A program made the position numbers and the translations under genes. Positions 25,810-33,482 of a stretch of DNA of 64,000 nt are shown piece by piece. Source of the stretch: Pseudomonas sp. IB20 (GTDB lineage Bacteria > Pseudomonadota > Gammaproteobacteria > Pseudomonadales > Pseudomonadaceae); assembly GCF_009707325.1 (NCBI RefSeq), contig NZ_CP046103.1, forward strand, positions 3,395,610 through 3,459,609, in the 5' to 3' direction. The notes under the pieces are model-generated. The model worked only from the letters and a program-made list of their open reading frames with translations, was not told where the DNA came from and made no database searches. Positions within the stretch are counted from its first letter, which is position 1, and each line of letters starts with the position of its first letter.

Positions 25810-26220
25810 ATGCCTACTCACACTCGCATCCGCATGTTCAACACCAAAGAAACCTACCCCAACCAGAGCCTGGACAACGACCTGTGCCAGGCCGTGCGCG
25901 CCGGCAACACCGTGTATGTACGCGGCCAGGTCGGCACTGATTTCGACGGCAACCTGATTGGCCTTGGCGACCCACGGGCCCAGGCCGAACAGGCGATGAA
26001 AAACGTCAAGCAGCTGCTTGAGGAAGCAGGCTCCGACCTGAGCCATATCGTCAAGACCACCACCTACCTGATCGACCCGCGCTACCGCGAGCCGGTGTAC
26101 CAGGAAGTCGGCAAGTGGCTCAAAGGCGTGTTCCCGATCTCCACCGGGCTGGTGGTCTCGGCCCTCGGCCAGCCGCAATGGCTGATGGAAATTGACGTGA
26201 TCGCCGTTATTCCCGAATAA
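25810..26220 (+). CDS. RidA-family enamine/imine deaminase
   Basis: A 136-aa member of the YjgF/YER057c/UK114 family, which hydrolyses reactive enamines and imines from PLP enzymes. Family features: GNTVYVRGQVGTDFDGN, LGDPRAQAEQAMKNVKQLLE, and VSALGQPQWLMEIDVIAVIP near the end; the usual catalytic Arg of archetypal RidA is not in its classical context, so it may be a Rid2-7 subfamily member. ATG at 25810 has ctggag upstream. Normally followed by DUF1028; here only 100 bases of that gene remain in this orientation. Confidence 0.87.
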   Translation: MPTHTRIRMFNTKETYPNQSLDNDLCQAVRAGNTVYVRGQVGTDFDGNLIGLGDPRAQAEQAMKNVKQLLEEAGSDLSHIVKTTTYLIDPRYREPVYQEVGKWLKGVFPISTGLVVSALGQPQWLMEIDVIAVIPE

Positions 26221-26330
26221 GGAGCTGCACATGACCTTTTCAATCGTCGGCCGTTGCGCAGACACCGGCCAGCTGGGCATCGCCATCAGCTCATCGAGCA
26301 TCGCCGTGGGCGCCCGCTGCCCGTGGCTGC
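26162..26330 (+). repeat. 169-bp perfect inverted repeat, right copy
   Basis: Partner of 25465-25633. It carries the end of ridA and the start of DUF1028 on the plus strand, then breaks into unrelated sequence at 26331. Confidence 0.93.
26231..26330 (+). pseudogene. 5' fragment of DUF1028
   Basis: First 33 codons of the DUF1028 gene (MTFSIVGRCADTGQLGIAIS...CPWL), identical to the complete copy on the other strand, ending at the repeat edge. It continues into unrelated sequence with a short non-homologous tail. Confidence 0.85.
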
Positions 26331-26559
26331 CACGCCGGGAAAGCCCAGGCAAAAAAAAGCGGACAGCAGGCCAAGCCTGGTCCGGCGTTCCAAACGCCAC
26401 ATTTCTAGATCCCTCTATATGGCACTGAGCCACTAATTGGCGGCGATAATAGGATGGCGAAATGCTGGCGTCAATTAAACGTATAAAAATGTGTCAGGAC
26501 TGATGCAGGGATAAAGGGCAATAAGGACATGTCCTACAACAAGCCCTGAAACAGGAAAG
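26331..26559. other. Unassigned intergenic stretch
   Basis: No convincing gene. It contains an A-run (26351-26358), a possible hairpin from caggccaagcctggt, and an AT-richer block near 26420-26490. It separates the truncated DUF1028 fragment from the DUF6124 leader. Confidence 0.5.
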
Positions 26560-26872
26560 TCCGAGGCGACAGCGCCTTGCTCCCTTGCCTACGCTTGCGT
26601 CAGAATCCGCCGGCTTGTGCGCTGGGGTGGGCGTCTCTAAGGTTGCTCGGTCGCTGAAAACTCAGTGATCGGGTTTAGTAGCCTGGGGTTATTCCAGTCA
26701 GTGCATAAGCTTCATCTGTCGGACGGTCTAGTCCGTGCTTGATGGTGGCTGTGTGCAGGGCGTCCTCGGGCGCGCCGGCTTTTTTGGAATTCCCCGGTCT
26801 ACTAACCTGCGCACAGCTGCCACCCCTTTGTTTAGTAGCTCAGAGGTGGCGGCCCTAAAGTAGGAAATTCCA
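26560..26872 (+). ncRNA. Candidate structured leader RNA of DUF6124 gene
   Basis: Several long-range complementary blocks are visible: GGTTTAGTAGCCTGGGG (26673-26689) with CCCCGGTCTACTAACC (26792-26807), and GGTGGCTGTGTGCAG (26743-26757) with CTGCGCACAGCTGCCACC (26807-26824). A third tttagtag lies at 26831 close to the start codon, so it could compete for the ctactaa strand. A diverged copy lies at 5455-5735 before a dead DUF6124 gene. This suggests a folded 5' UTR or a repeat family; function is inferred. Confidence 0.5.
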
Positions 26873-26875
26873 AGC

Positions 26876-27208
26876 ATGTTCAAAATAACGCCTAACCCTC
26901 CGAGCGAGCCGGACCTGAAGCTAAATCAGGCTGCGCATCGCACCATTGATCGCTATCTCAATCCAGAATCTGACCCACCTTCACCACCGCCGGGTTTGTT
27001 CAGCGTTGCCGCCGACGCCAGCAACGAAACACTGATCACCAACAGCTACGAAACCTTTTCCTCGGTGACCGCCTTGCTGCTTGACCTGTCGGAGGACCTG
27101 ACCGGGAAACAGCGCGATGTGGCGCTGGCGATTCACCAGTTGAGTGAGTTGGGGGTTTTGTTGATGGATAGGTTGATGGAGCGGGAGGCGGCTGTAGCGG
27201 GTACTTAG
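26876..27208 (+). CDS. DUF6124 family protein
   Basis: A 110-aa protein of a family frequent in the P. fluorescens group. It starts MFKITPNPPSEPDLKLNQAA, has a proline-rich linker near residues 35-43, then GLFSVAADASNETLITNSYE and a helical end (LLDLSEDLTGKQRDVALAIH...). No signal peptide or catalytic motif. Function unknown. The long structured leader upstream is shared with a degenerate paralogue at 5.8 kb. Confidence 0.8.
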   Translation: MFKITPNPPSEPDLKLNQAAHRTIDRYLNPESDPPSPPPGLFSVAADASNETLITNSYETFSSVTALLLDLSEDLTGKQRDVALAIHQLSELGVLLMDRLMEREAAVAGT

Positions 27209-27269
27209 CGTTCAACGGTATGACCGGGCGCAGGCCACATTCAAAAAAGTGGCCTGCCTCCCATCTCGC

Positions 27270-27458
27270 CTAACCCAACCGAATACACGGCAACCGATAC
27301 CTCACCTCGACCAGCTTCACACCACCGCGCTCAAGCGTGCGCTCACTCCCCGCATCCTCAACGCAGCCTGCCCTGCGATAAAACCGGATCGCTCGTTCAT
27401 AGGCCGCACCGTCTTTGGCCCGCAAAGCGGACTCAGTTTTCTCATACAGCCCGCTCAT
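27270..27458 (-). pseudogene. C-terminal fragment resembling a GNAT acetyltransferase
   Basis: A 62-codon frame reads ALRAKDGAAYERAIRFYRRA then GCVEDAGSERTLERGG and VKLVEVRYRLP. The AIRFYRRAG(C/F)VE phrase is the usual last helix-strand of GNAT enzymes. The N-terminal fold is missing. It may instead be a small standalone protein. Confidence 0.45.
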
Positions 27459-27923
27459 GGGAACTTTGCTCCTGGCTATAAACAGATATCTGGAAGACGG
27501 CAGTGTGAATCGCCCTCAGTTTTCCAGACACATCCAAGGTCTGCAATTGGCCGATTGCCGCCTATCGCGAGGGGGAGGGCATCACTGCATGGAGCAGTGT
27601 TGGTACAAAAGTGGTACGCAGCTTTCATGCCGGCTCTGTAAGGCAAGTAATACATGGTCTACAGGATTAGTTGTTCCAATCCATCACCGAAAAGGCTGAT
27701 GTTTTTCGCTCGTGACCGGCAGCAGTCGACCCATTGCAGCCCATCGCGATCAGCGGAAGTTGGTCAAAACCAGCTGTTGACTGACTCTGCGACTCGACAT
27801 CACGAGTCGAACGGTGAAGCTGAATAACGCTATTTTTTTACAACCGGCCGAGTTGCCCGCTTGAAATAATCAGAGCTCTGGGCCGCTGAATTTTCCTGAT
27901 GCAATACATTCTAAAAATATTCT
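27459..27923. other. Intergenic region with no clear gene
   Basis: No reading frame here looks protein-like on either strand. It contains ggcagcagtcgacccattgc and following agccc (27718-27741), nearly identical to 9570-9594, and an AT-rich block at 27820-27920 before the hydrolase promoter copy. Confidence 0.5.
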
Positions 27924-28098
27924 CATGAGAGGGACTAGCGGACTGATCGACATGAACGTCTGATTGGTCGATTTTGCCAGCTTATCAGCCGCCGATAGGA
28001 TTTTAGGTAATGATGCGCCACCAAATTCAAGGAAGATAACAACAATGAAAACCGCTTCCCGCGCCCTGTTCCTGCTCTGCCTTTCCACGCCCGCCTTC
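27924..28098 (+). repeat. 175-bp perfect inverted repeat, partner of 6924-7098
   Basis: Contains the promoter region, the ggaagataacaaca leader and first 18 codons of the secreted hydrolase. Its exact reverse complement lies 20.8 kb upstream. Confidence 0.93.
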
Positions 28099-29079
28099 GC
28101 CGCCGAAAGCCCGGTCGGGTTCAAAACCGCCACGCTGCCCGATGCCCAGAACCACCGCCCTCTGGAGCTGGTCGTCTGGTACCCCGCCACCACCACTGCC
28201 AAACCCGAGCTGATCGCCGACAACACGGTGTTCATCGGCGCCCTCGGCGTGCCCGATGCTGCGCCAGCTGCCGGTGAGCATCCGCTGGTGGTGCTGTCCC
28301 ACGGCCACGGCGGCAATTGGGGTAAACAGGTGTGGCTGGCCAGCGCATTGGCGCACAAGGGTTACATCGTGGCGGCGGTCAACCACCCTGGCACCACCAC
28401 CAAAGACCGCAGCCCGCACGCTGCCGCACAGTTATGGCAACGCCCGGCCGACCTGAGCCGCGCTATCGACGCGGTACTGGCTCAGCCGAAGCAGTTTGGC
28501 GCGGTCGCGAACCACCAGATTGCTGCCGTGGGCCACTCCCTGGGTGGCTGGACCGTGATGGAAATCGCCGGGGCGCGTTTCGACCCTGACCTGTTCAGCA
28601 AGGACTGCGCCGAACACCCGAAGTTGGGCGGCTGCATTGGCTACCAGAAGATGAACCCCGCCGGCACGCCAGTTGGCAAGGCCCAACTGGCCGCTGACTT
28701 GCGCGATAAGCGCGTCACCGCAGTTGTGTCACTGGACCTGGGCCTGTCGCGCGGCTTCACCAGCGCCAGCCTGGGTGTACTGCCAGTGCCGGCGCTGGTG
28801 ATCGCGGGGGGTGTGCCAACGGAGGATATGTCACCGGAATTGGAGTCCGCCGACATGGTCAAGCGGCTGCCAAAAGCTTCGACGCAGTACGTGGAGATAG
28901 GCGACGCCACGCACTTCAGCTTTATGTCGATCTGCAAGCCGGGAGGTATGGCGTTGATTGAAGAGAGCTCGCCCGGCGATGGCATGATTTGCCGGGATGG
29001 TGAAGGGGCTCGGCCACGGGCGGTGATTCAGCAGCAGGTGGTGGAGCTGATTACTGGGTTTCTGGGGCGGACGCCGTAA
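28045..29079 (+). CDS. Secreted alpha/beta hydrolase (dienelactone/PAF-acetylhydrolase-like)
   Basis: A 344-aa exported hydrolase. Signal peptide MKTASRALFLLCLSTPAFA, cleaved before AESPVGF. Nucleophile elbow GHSLGG in AAVGHSLGGWTVMEIAG (Ser about 168), oxyanion region VVLSHGHGGNW, and a late His in IGDATHFSFM. Extra cysteines (KDCAEH, GGCIGY, SICKPG, MICRDG) suggest disulfides, fitting the periplasm. Start 28045 was preferred over an upstream frame because it yields the signal peptide. The 3' end overlaps the convergent amidohydrolase frame. Confidence 0.87.
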   Translation: MKTASRALFLLCLSTPAFAAESPVGFKTATLPDAQNHRPLELVVWYPATTTAKPELIADNTVFIGALGVPDAAPAAGEHPLVVLSHGHGGNWGKQVWLASALAHKGYIVAAVNHPGTTTKDRSPHAAAQLWQRPADLSRAIDAVLAQPKQFGAVANHQIAAVGHSLGGWTVMEIAGARFDPDLFSKDCAEHPKLGGCIGYQKMNPAGTPVGKAQLAADLRDKRVTAVVSLDLGLSRGFTSASLGVLPVPALVIAGGVPTEDMSPELESADMVKRLPKASTQYVEIGDATHFSFMSICKPGGMALIEESSPGDGMICRDGEGARPRAVIQQQVVELITGFLGRTP

Positions 29080-30297
29080 CACCACCGAACGCTGACAAAC
29101 CGACGTCGCCACAACCTTCCCACGTTTAAGCACCATCAACCGCGCCGGCAAGTCGAGAATCACATCACCCACCGAGCGCGTATCCAGCAACACCAAATCA
29201 GCAGCCTTACCCGGCGCCAACCCATAATCCTGCAGCCTCAGCGCTTTCGCCGGACTCGTGGTGAGCATCGACAACACCGTGGCCTGGTCATCCGCCCCGC
29301 CCAGGTGGCAGGCAGGAATTGCCAGTTGCGCAATGTTGAGCAAATCGCCGGTGCCAAACGGGGTAAACGCGTTGCGGATGTTGTTGGTGGCCAGGCACAC
29401 ATTCACGCCGCCATCGCGCAGTGCTCGCACCGGCGTCAGGGTGCGGCGCACGTTATGGTCGTCGCCGCGCGCACCGAGGTGCAAGTCGGTGGCGGGCAGG
29501 CACATGACGCTGATTCCGGCCTCGCGAATCAGGGCAATGATCTCGCGCTGTTTGTGCGGCGGCACGGCGCCCAGGCTGGTCAGGTGGCCGACACACACGC
29601 GCCCTTGATAGCCTTCCTCGAGGGTCTTGCGCGCGAGGTATTCAATGCTCATGTGGTCGGCGTTGTCGGCGAAGTCCTGATGGAAGTCGATGTCCTTGCC
29701 GTAGCGCTTGGCCAGGTTAAATACGTAGTCGATGTGTTCATGCGCTGAGTTATCGTTGTAGGGAATGCCGCCCACTACATCGGCGCCTTTTTCCATGGCC
29801 TCGACCATCATTGCCTGCATGCCCGGCAGTTTCAGGATTCCTTCCTGTGGGAAGGCGACCACCTGGATGTCGATGACGTCGCACAACCTGTCGCGCAACT
29901 CCAGTACCACATCAAAGCCGGTGAAGCCTTGCACCGGGTCAAACTCGGCGTGAGCGCGTACGTGGGTGGTGCCGGACTGCACCAGTGCACGCAGTACTTG
30001 GGTGGAACGCTCAAGAATGTCGTCACGGGTCAGTGTGGGTTTGAGTTCGGCGGTGACCGCTATCGCCTCCTTTAATGTGCCGGAACGATTGGCCTTGCGG
30101 TGCATAACATTGGCTTTTTCCAGGTGCAGGTGCCCTTCGACAAACCCCGGGATCAGCACGTTGCCGTGGCCTTGAATTTCCTGCTGGGCGTGCGCTGAAA
30201 TGTGCGGCGAAATCTCGATGATTTTGCCGCTGTGCACCGCCACATCCATCAGTGGTTGTGCGTCGTCGATGCGTACGTTACGAAAGATTAAATCCAT
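28831..30297 (-). CDS. Amidohydrolase (cytosine deaminase/AtzC-like), C-terminal readthrough
   Basis: Metal-dependent amidohydrolase of 488 codons. Metal motif GFVEGHLHLEKANV, later histidines in VRAHAEFDP, FHQDFADNADHM, VGHLTSLG, and a catalytic Asp region CLPATDLHLG; end of barrel GLAPGKAADLVLLDTRSV. This family deaminates cytosine or s-triazine-like rings. Homology-like sequence ends around residue 405 (VLKRGKVVAT); the remaining ~85 residues are antisense to the hydrolase and unlikely to be native, so the original stop appears lost. Start 30297 (MDLIFRNVRI) fits the family. Confidence 0.82.
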   Translation of the reverse strand: MDLIFRNVRIDDAQPLMDVAVHSGKIIEISPHISAHAQQEIQGHGNVLIPGFVEGHLHLEKANVMHRKANRSGTLKEAIAVTAELKPTLTRDDILERSTQVLRALVQSGTTHVRAHAEFDPVQGFTGFDVVLELRDRLCDVIDIQVVAFPQEGILKLPGMQAMMVEAMEKGADVVGGIPYNDNSAHEHIDYVFNLAKRYGKDIDFHQDFADNADHMSIEYLARKTLEEGYQGRVCVGHLTSLGAVPPHKQREIIALIREAGISVMCLPATDLHLGARGDDHNVRRTLTPVRALRDGGVNVCLATNNIRNAFTPFGTGDLLNIAQLAIPACHLGGADDQATVLSMLTTSPAKALRLQDYGLAPGKAADLVLLDTRSVGDVILDLPARLMVLKRGKVVATSVCQRSVVLRRPPQKPSNQLHHLLLNHRPWPSPFTIPANHAIAGRALFNQRHTSRLADRHKAEVRGVAYLHVLRRSFWQPLDHVGGLQFR

Positions 30298-30366
30298 GAC
30301 GATGGCCCTCAATGTTGCTGCCCTCAGGCACAGCGGGCGCAACGGTAGAAAACAACAATGGGTGGC

Positions 30367-30606
30367 TCAACCGTTTGAGCAGCCGTTACCCATCACGTGG
30401 TACTCAAGAATGTGCCGCTGGCCCTTGGAGTCTTCGTAGGTCATACGCACGGGCACCACGGCGCAGACGTCCGCAACGTCGCTGGTGGAAATGACGTGGG
30501 CGATGTCCAGGTGCTGGGCATAGCTGTATTGCTCGACCGGCAGTGGCTCGTCGGCCATCGCCGCAGCGGAAAACACGCCGAATATCAGTACAAGTAACCC
30601 TTTCAT
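30367..30606 (-). CDS. DUF2790 family secreted protein
   Basis: A 79-aa exported protein: signal peptide MKGLLVLIFGVFSAAAMA, then DEPLPVEQYSYAQHLDIAHV, CAVVPVRMTYEDSKGQRHIL and a final YHVMGNGCSNG. This is the DUF2790 pattern, with two conserved Cys probably forming a disulfide in the periplasm. Function unknown; genes of this family are often stress- or metal-responsive in Pseudomonas. Confidence 0.9.
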   Translation of the reverse strand: MKGLLVLIFGVFSAAAMADEPLPVEQYSYAQHLDIAHVISTSDVADVCAVVPVRMTYEDSKGQRHILEYHVMGNGCSNG

Positions 30607-30683
30607 GTTCAGATGACCTCTTCCAAATCTGCAGGAAAGTGGAACCCGGCAGCTGTGCAGCGCCGGGCCCATTAGTAGCGTGA

Positions 30684-31154
30684 TCAGAACGGTTTGGTCG
30701 GCAGGTACTTGCCATCCAGGGTGATCACTGCGCGGGAGCCGCCATCCGGGTCATCGACCTTCTTGATGTCCAGTTTGAAGTTGATGGCGCTGATGATGCC
30801 GTCGCCAAATTTCTCGTGAACCAGGGCCTTGAGCGTGGTGCCGTAGACCTGAATCATTTCGTAGAAACGGTAGATGGTCGGGTCGGTCGGGATACCGTTG
30901 CCGATGCTGCCGCGCACCGGAATGCTTTGCAGCAGGAGCACGGCATCAGCGTCGAGGCCCAGGGTGTCGGCAACCACTTGGGCGGCGTTGGCCGGCAGTG
31001 GGTGCTGGCCAAGCAAGGCGGCGGTGACGAAAGCTTCGTGCAGGCCGGTGCCTTCGGCGATCTGGGCGAACGACAGGTCTTTGCGGGCCTTGGCCAGGAG
31101 GATGACGTCGGCCAGGGCAAGGCGAGTGTTTTGGCTGATTTGTGACTGGATCAT
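30684..31154 (-). CDS. cynS: Cyanate hydratase (cyanase)
   Basis: Cytoplasmic decameric enzyme converting cyanate and bicarbonate to ammonia and CO2. 156 aa, the same length as E. coli CynS. Catalytic residues are in [12 protein letters not shown] (Arg and Glu) and [11 protein letters not shown] (Ser). The start at 31154 ([17 protein letters not shown]) is right; a longer frame from 31304 is an artefact of the 148-bp duplication that copied the first 12 codons. Follows cynT in the cyn operon. Confidence 0.96.
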   Translation of the reverse strand: MIQSQISQNTRLALADVILLAKARKDLSFAQIAEGTGLHEAFVTAALLGQHPLPANAAQVVADTLGLDADAVLLLQSIPVRGSIGNGIPTDPTIYRFYEMIQVYGTTLKALVHEKFGDGIISAINFKLDIKKVDDPDGGSRAVITLDGKYLPTKPF

Positions 31155-31416
31155 GGTGGTATCTCCGTGGGTAAAAATAAGGGTTAGTGCGAAACAGCGC
31201 GTACAGTTGGGTTGTCGGCCAGCGGCACGAACTTGCCGGTGCGGCCATCGAAGGCCTGGATGCAGCAGAAGGCGAGTGTTTTGGCTGATTTGTGACTGGA
31301 TCATGGTGGTATCTCCGTGGGTAAAAATAAGGGTTAGTGCGAAACAGCGCGTACAGTTGGGTTGTCGGCCAGCGGCACGAACTTGCCGGTGCGGCCATCG
31401 AAGGCCTGGATGCAGC
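31119..31416. repeat. Direct duplication, 2 x 148 bp separated by 2 bp
   Basis: 31119-31266 and 31269-31416 are identical. The unit spans the cynT 3' end, the intergenic DNA and the cynS 5' end, so between the intact genes lie an extra cynS start and an extra cynT tail. Confidence 0.95.
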
Positions 31417-31975
31417 CGCTTTCGATGTCGTAAACCCAGCCATGCAGCGTTACGCGCTTTTCTTCGAGTGCAAGGCGCACTGAGGGATGCGTTTGGATAT
31501 TGGCCAACTGAGCGATGACGTTTTCGCGCACCATCGAGGCGACCTTGGCGGGCTGGTCAACATGCTTGCGGGCCTCATTAACTACCCGGCCGGAATCGGC
31601 GTAGCGCAACCAGCCGGCCACGGCGGGCATGTGGTCCAGGCATTTGCAGGTGGCGATGGCAGTCATGGCGCCGCAGTCGGAATGCCCGCAGATCACGATG
31701 TCACTGACTTGCAAAGCGGCGACGGCGTATTCCACCGAGGCCGACACGCCGCCCGGCTCAGGGCCGTAGGACGGCACGATGTTGCCGGCGTTGCGAATGA
31801 CGAACAGGTCGCCCGGCTCGCGCTGCGTGACCAGCTCTGGCACCAGCCGGCTGTCGGAGCAAGAAATGAACAGCGCCCGTGGGCTCTGCTGGTTGGCCAG
31901 GTCTTTAAACAGGCCGGCACGCTCGGGGAAGGCGCTGCGTTGAAATTTCAGGAAACCGTCGATGATGTCTTGCAT
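31334..31975 (-). CDS. cynT: Beta-class carbonic anhydrase
   Basis: A 213-aa zinc enzyme supplying bicarbonate for cyanase. Beta-CA ligands are present: Cys and Asp in [10 protein letters not shown], His and Cys in [13 protein letters not shown]. The start at 31975 ([20 protein letters not shown]) matches E. coli CynT; upstream codons are not conserved-looking. First gene of the cynTS operon, divergent from cynR. The stop lies in the second copy of the 148-bp repeat. Confidence 0.95.
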   Translation of the reverse strand: MQDIIDGFLKFQRSAFPERAGLFKDLANQQSPRALFISCSDSRLVPELVTQREPGDLFVIRNAGNIVPSYGPEPGGVSASVEYAVAALQVSDIVICGHSDCGAMTAIATCKCLDHMPAVAGWLRYADSGRVVNEARKHVDQPAKVASMVRENVIAQLANIQTHPSVRLALEEKRVTLHGWVYDIESGCIQAFDGRTGKFVPLADNPTVRAVSH

Positions 31976-32086
31976 GGGTGACTCCATTGGTTCGCGATGC
32001 GATGAAGCAAAGGTTACGGAGCTGGTGCAATAAGGTAAAAGTCTCATATATGATCAATAGCATTAGATAATCTTATGGGTTCAACC

Positions 32087-32965
32087 ATGCTGGCACGACA
32101 TATCCAATACTTCCTTGCGGTCGCGGAACATCAGGGCTTCACCAAGGCGGCGACGGCCCTGCATGTCTCGCAGCCGGCGCTGTCGCAGCAAGTGCGGCAG
32201 CTGGAAGAGAGCCTCGGCGCACAGTTGTTTGATCGCTCAGGACGCAAGACGCGCCTGACCGATGCCGGGGAGGTTTACCTACGCTATGCGCTGCGGGCGG
32301 CGCAGGAACTGCAGGAAGGCAAGCGTGCGATCCATGACGTGGGCGATTTGAGCCGGGGAACGCTGCGGATTGCAGTAACGCCGACCTTCACCACTTATCT
32401 GGTTGGGCCGCTGGTGGAAGCCTTTCACCAGCGCTACCCGAACATCACGCTGAACGTGCGTGAGGTCGCCCAGGAGCAGATGGAGAACCAACTGCTGGCC
32501 GACGAACTGGACGTGGGTATTGCGTTTGATGAGGTGCATGCGCAAGACATCGAGACCTTTCCCCTGCTGGTCGAAACCCTTGCGCTGGTAGTCGGTCAAC
32601 AGCACCCACTGGCGGGGGAGCGGGCCATTGGGCTGGAGGCGCTGAATGGCGAATCATTGATTTTACTGAGCAAGGAATTCGCCACCCGCGAGCAAATCGA
32701 CCGCTACTGCAACCAACACGGCATCCGCCCGCGCGTGGTGATGGAGGCCAATGTGATCAGTGCGTTGATTGAGGTGGTGCGCAGGACCACGCTGTCGACC
32801 TTACTTCCGGCCGCCATTGCGCGGGCGCATCCAGAGTTGGTGGCCGTTGAGTTGGGGCCGCAGCGGTTAGAGCGCACTGCGGTGTTGATGCAGCGCAAAG
32901 GGGTTTATCAGTCTGCGGCTGCACGGGCGTTTATGGACGTAGCGAAGCACGTGGCGGGAGCCTAG
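32087..32965 (+). CDS. cynR: LysR-family cyn operon activator
   Basis: A 292-aa LysR regulator. N-terminal [38 protein letters not shown] and a type 2 periplasmic-binding-fold effector domain. The start at 32087 gives the CynR N-terminus; an ATG 12 bp upstream is possible. Divergent from cynTS with 111 bp between starts, the standard arrangement in which cyanate-bound CynR activates cynTS. Confidence 0.92.
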   Translation: MLARHIQYFLAVAEHQGFTKAATALHVSQPALSQQVRQLEESLGAQLFDRSGRKTRLTDAGEVYLRYALRAAQELQEGKRAIHDVGDLSRGTLRIAVTPTFTTYLVGPLVEAFHQRYPNITLNVREVAQEQMENQLLADELDVGIAFDEVHAQDIETFPLLVETLALVVGQQHPLAGERAIGLEALNGESLILLSKEFATREQIDRYCNQHGIRPRVVMEANVISALIEVVRRTTLSTLLPAAIARAHPELVAVELGPQRLERTAVLMQRKGVYQSAAARAFMDVAKHVAGA

Positions 32966-33117
32966 GAATATTTATCCCAGAGCTTGTTTCGAAATCGTTT
33001 GCCTGGGTCCAATTGCGCCTTGAGTGCGAACAGGCGCCGGGCGTTCGGGTAGGCGCGTGAGAATTGCTCCGGCGTCGCATGCAGCTGGTACGGCAGATAG
33101 TAGGTTCCGCCTAGCGC
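32962..33117 (-). pseudogene. C-terminal remnant of an FAD-binding oxidoreductase
   Basis: Fifty-one codons read ALGGTYYLPYQLHATPEQFS then RAYPNARRLFALKAQLDPGK and [11 protein letters not shown], the normal end of FAD-dependent D-arabinonolactone/glycolate-oxidase-like enzymes. It joins directly at about 33117 to the start of an unrelated PanB-like gene in another frame. The remainder of the enzyme is absent. Confidence 0.75.
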
Positions 33118-33173
33118 TTCATCGCGACCAATTGCGGGACAGTGATGCGTTTAGTGCGGGTGTGGATGCTCAT
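33117..33173 (-). pseudogene. 5' remnant of a PanB-like gene
   Basis: Nineteen codons from an ATG read MSIHTRTKRITVPQLVAMK, matching the start of ketopantoate hydroxymethyltransferases (KRIT-x-P-x-L/I-x-x-x-K). The next codons, CGC TAG, stop the frame within the FAD-oxidase remnant. Together the two pieces look like the two edges of a deletion. The PanB identity rests on a short stretch. Confidence 0.5.
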
Positions 33174-33314
33174 CGAGGGTCTTCCGTTTGCGCTGAATAC
33201 CCGGCCCGATTATTGGCAGAACGCACGGCGATTCAATGCACAGATCGGCGCTAAAAAGCGACCCAGGTTTTTAAACTGGTATCATCCAAACCTTCACCGA
33301 TCAGGCAAAAAGAA

Positions 33315-33482
33315 ATGAACCGCCAGAAAAAACTCAAGCAGCTCTTCAAGGCCAAAGCGAAAAAAGCCAGTGCCAAATTGGCGCCGAAAAGCAAAGACAT
33401 CTACATCAGCAAAGCCGACCGCGCCAAACTCGAAGCTGAGGCCGATCAAGCCTCAACCAGCGCTGCTGACACGTCCAGCTGA
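33315..33482 (+). CDS. DUF2986 family small basic protein
   Basis: A 55-aa lysine-rich protein, MNRQKKLKQLFKAKAKKASA then KLAPKSKDIYISKADRAKLE, the DUF2986 pattern. Small, highly basic N-terminus suggests nucleic-acid or ribosome binding, but function is unknown. Its last 30 bases overlap the 3' end of the convergent GlxA-type regulator gene. Confidence 0.8.
   Translation: MNRQKKLKQLFKAKAKKASAKLAPKSKDIYISKADRAKLEAEADQASTSAADTSS

Noticed and set aside
30684-31304. Longer cyanase with a 50-residue N-terminal extension
   Set aside because: The extension is created by the 148-bp duplication; homologues start at the inner Met (31154).
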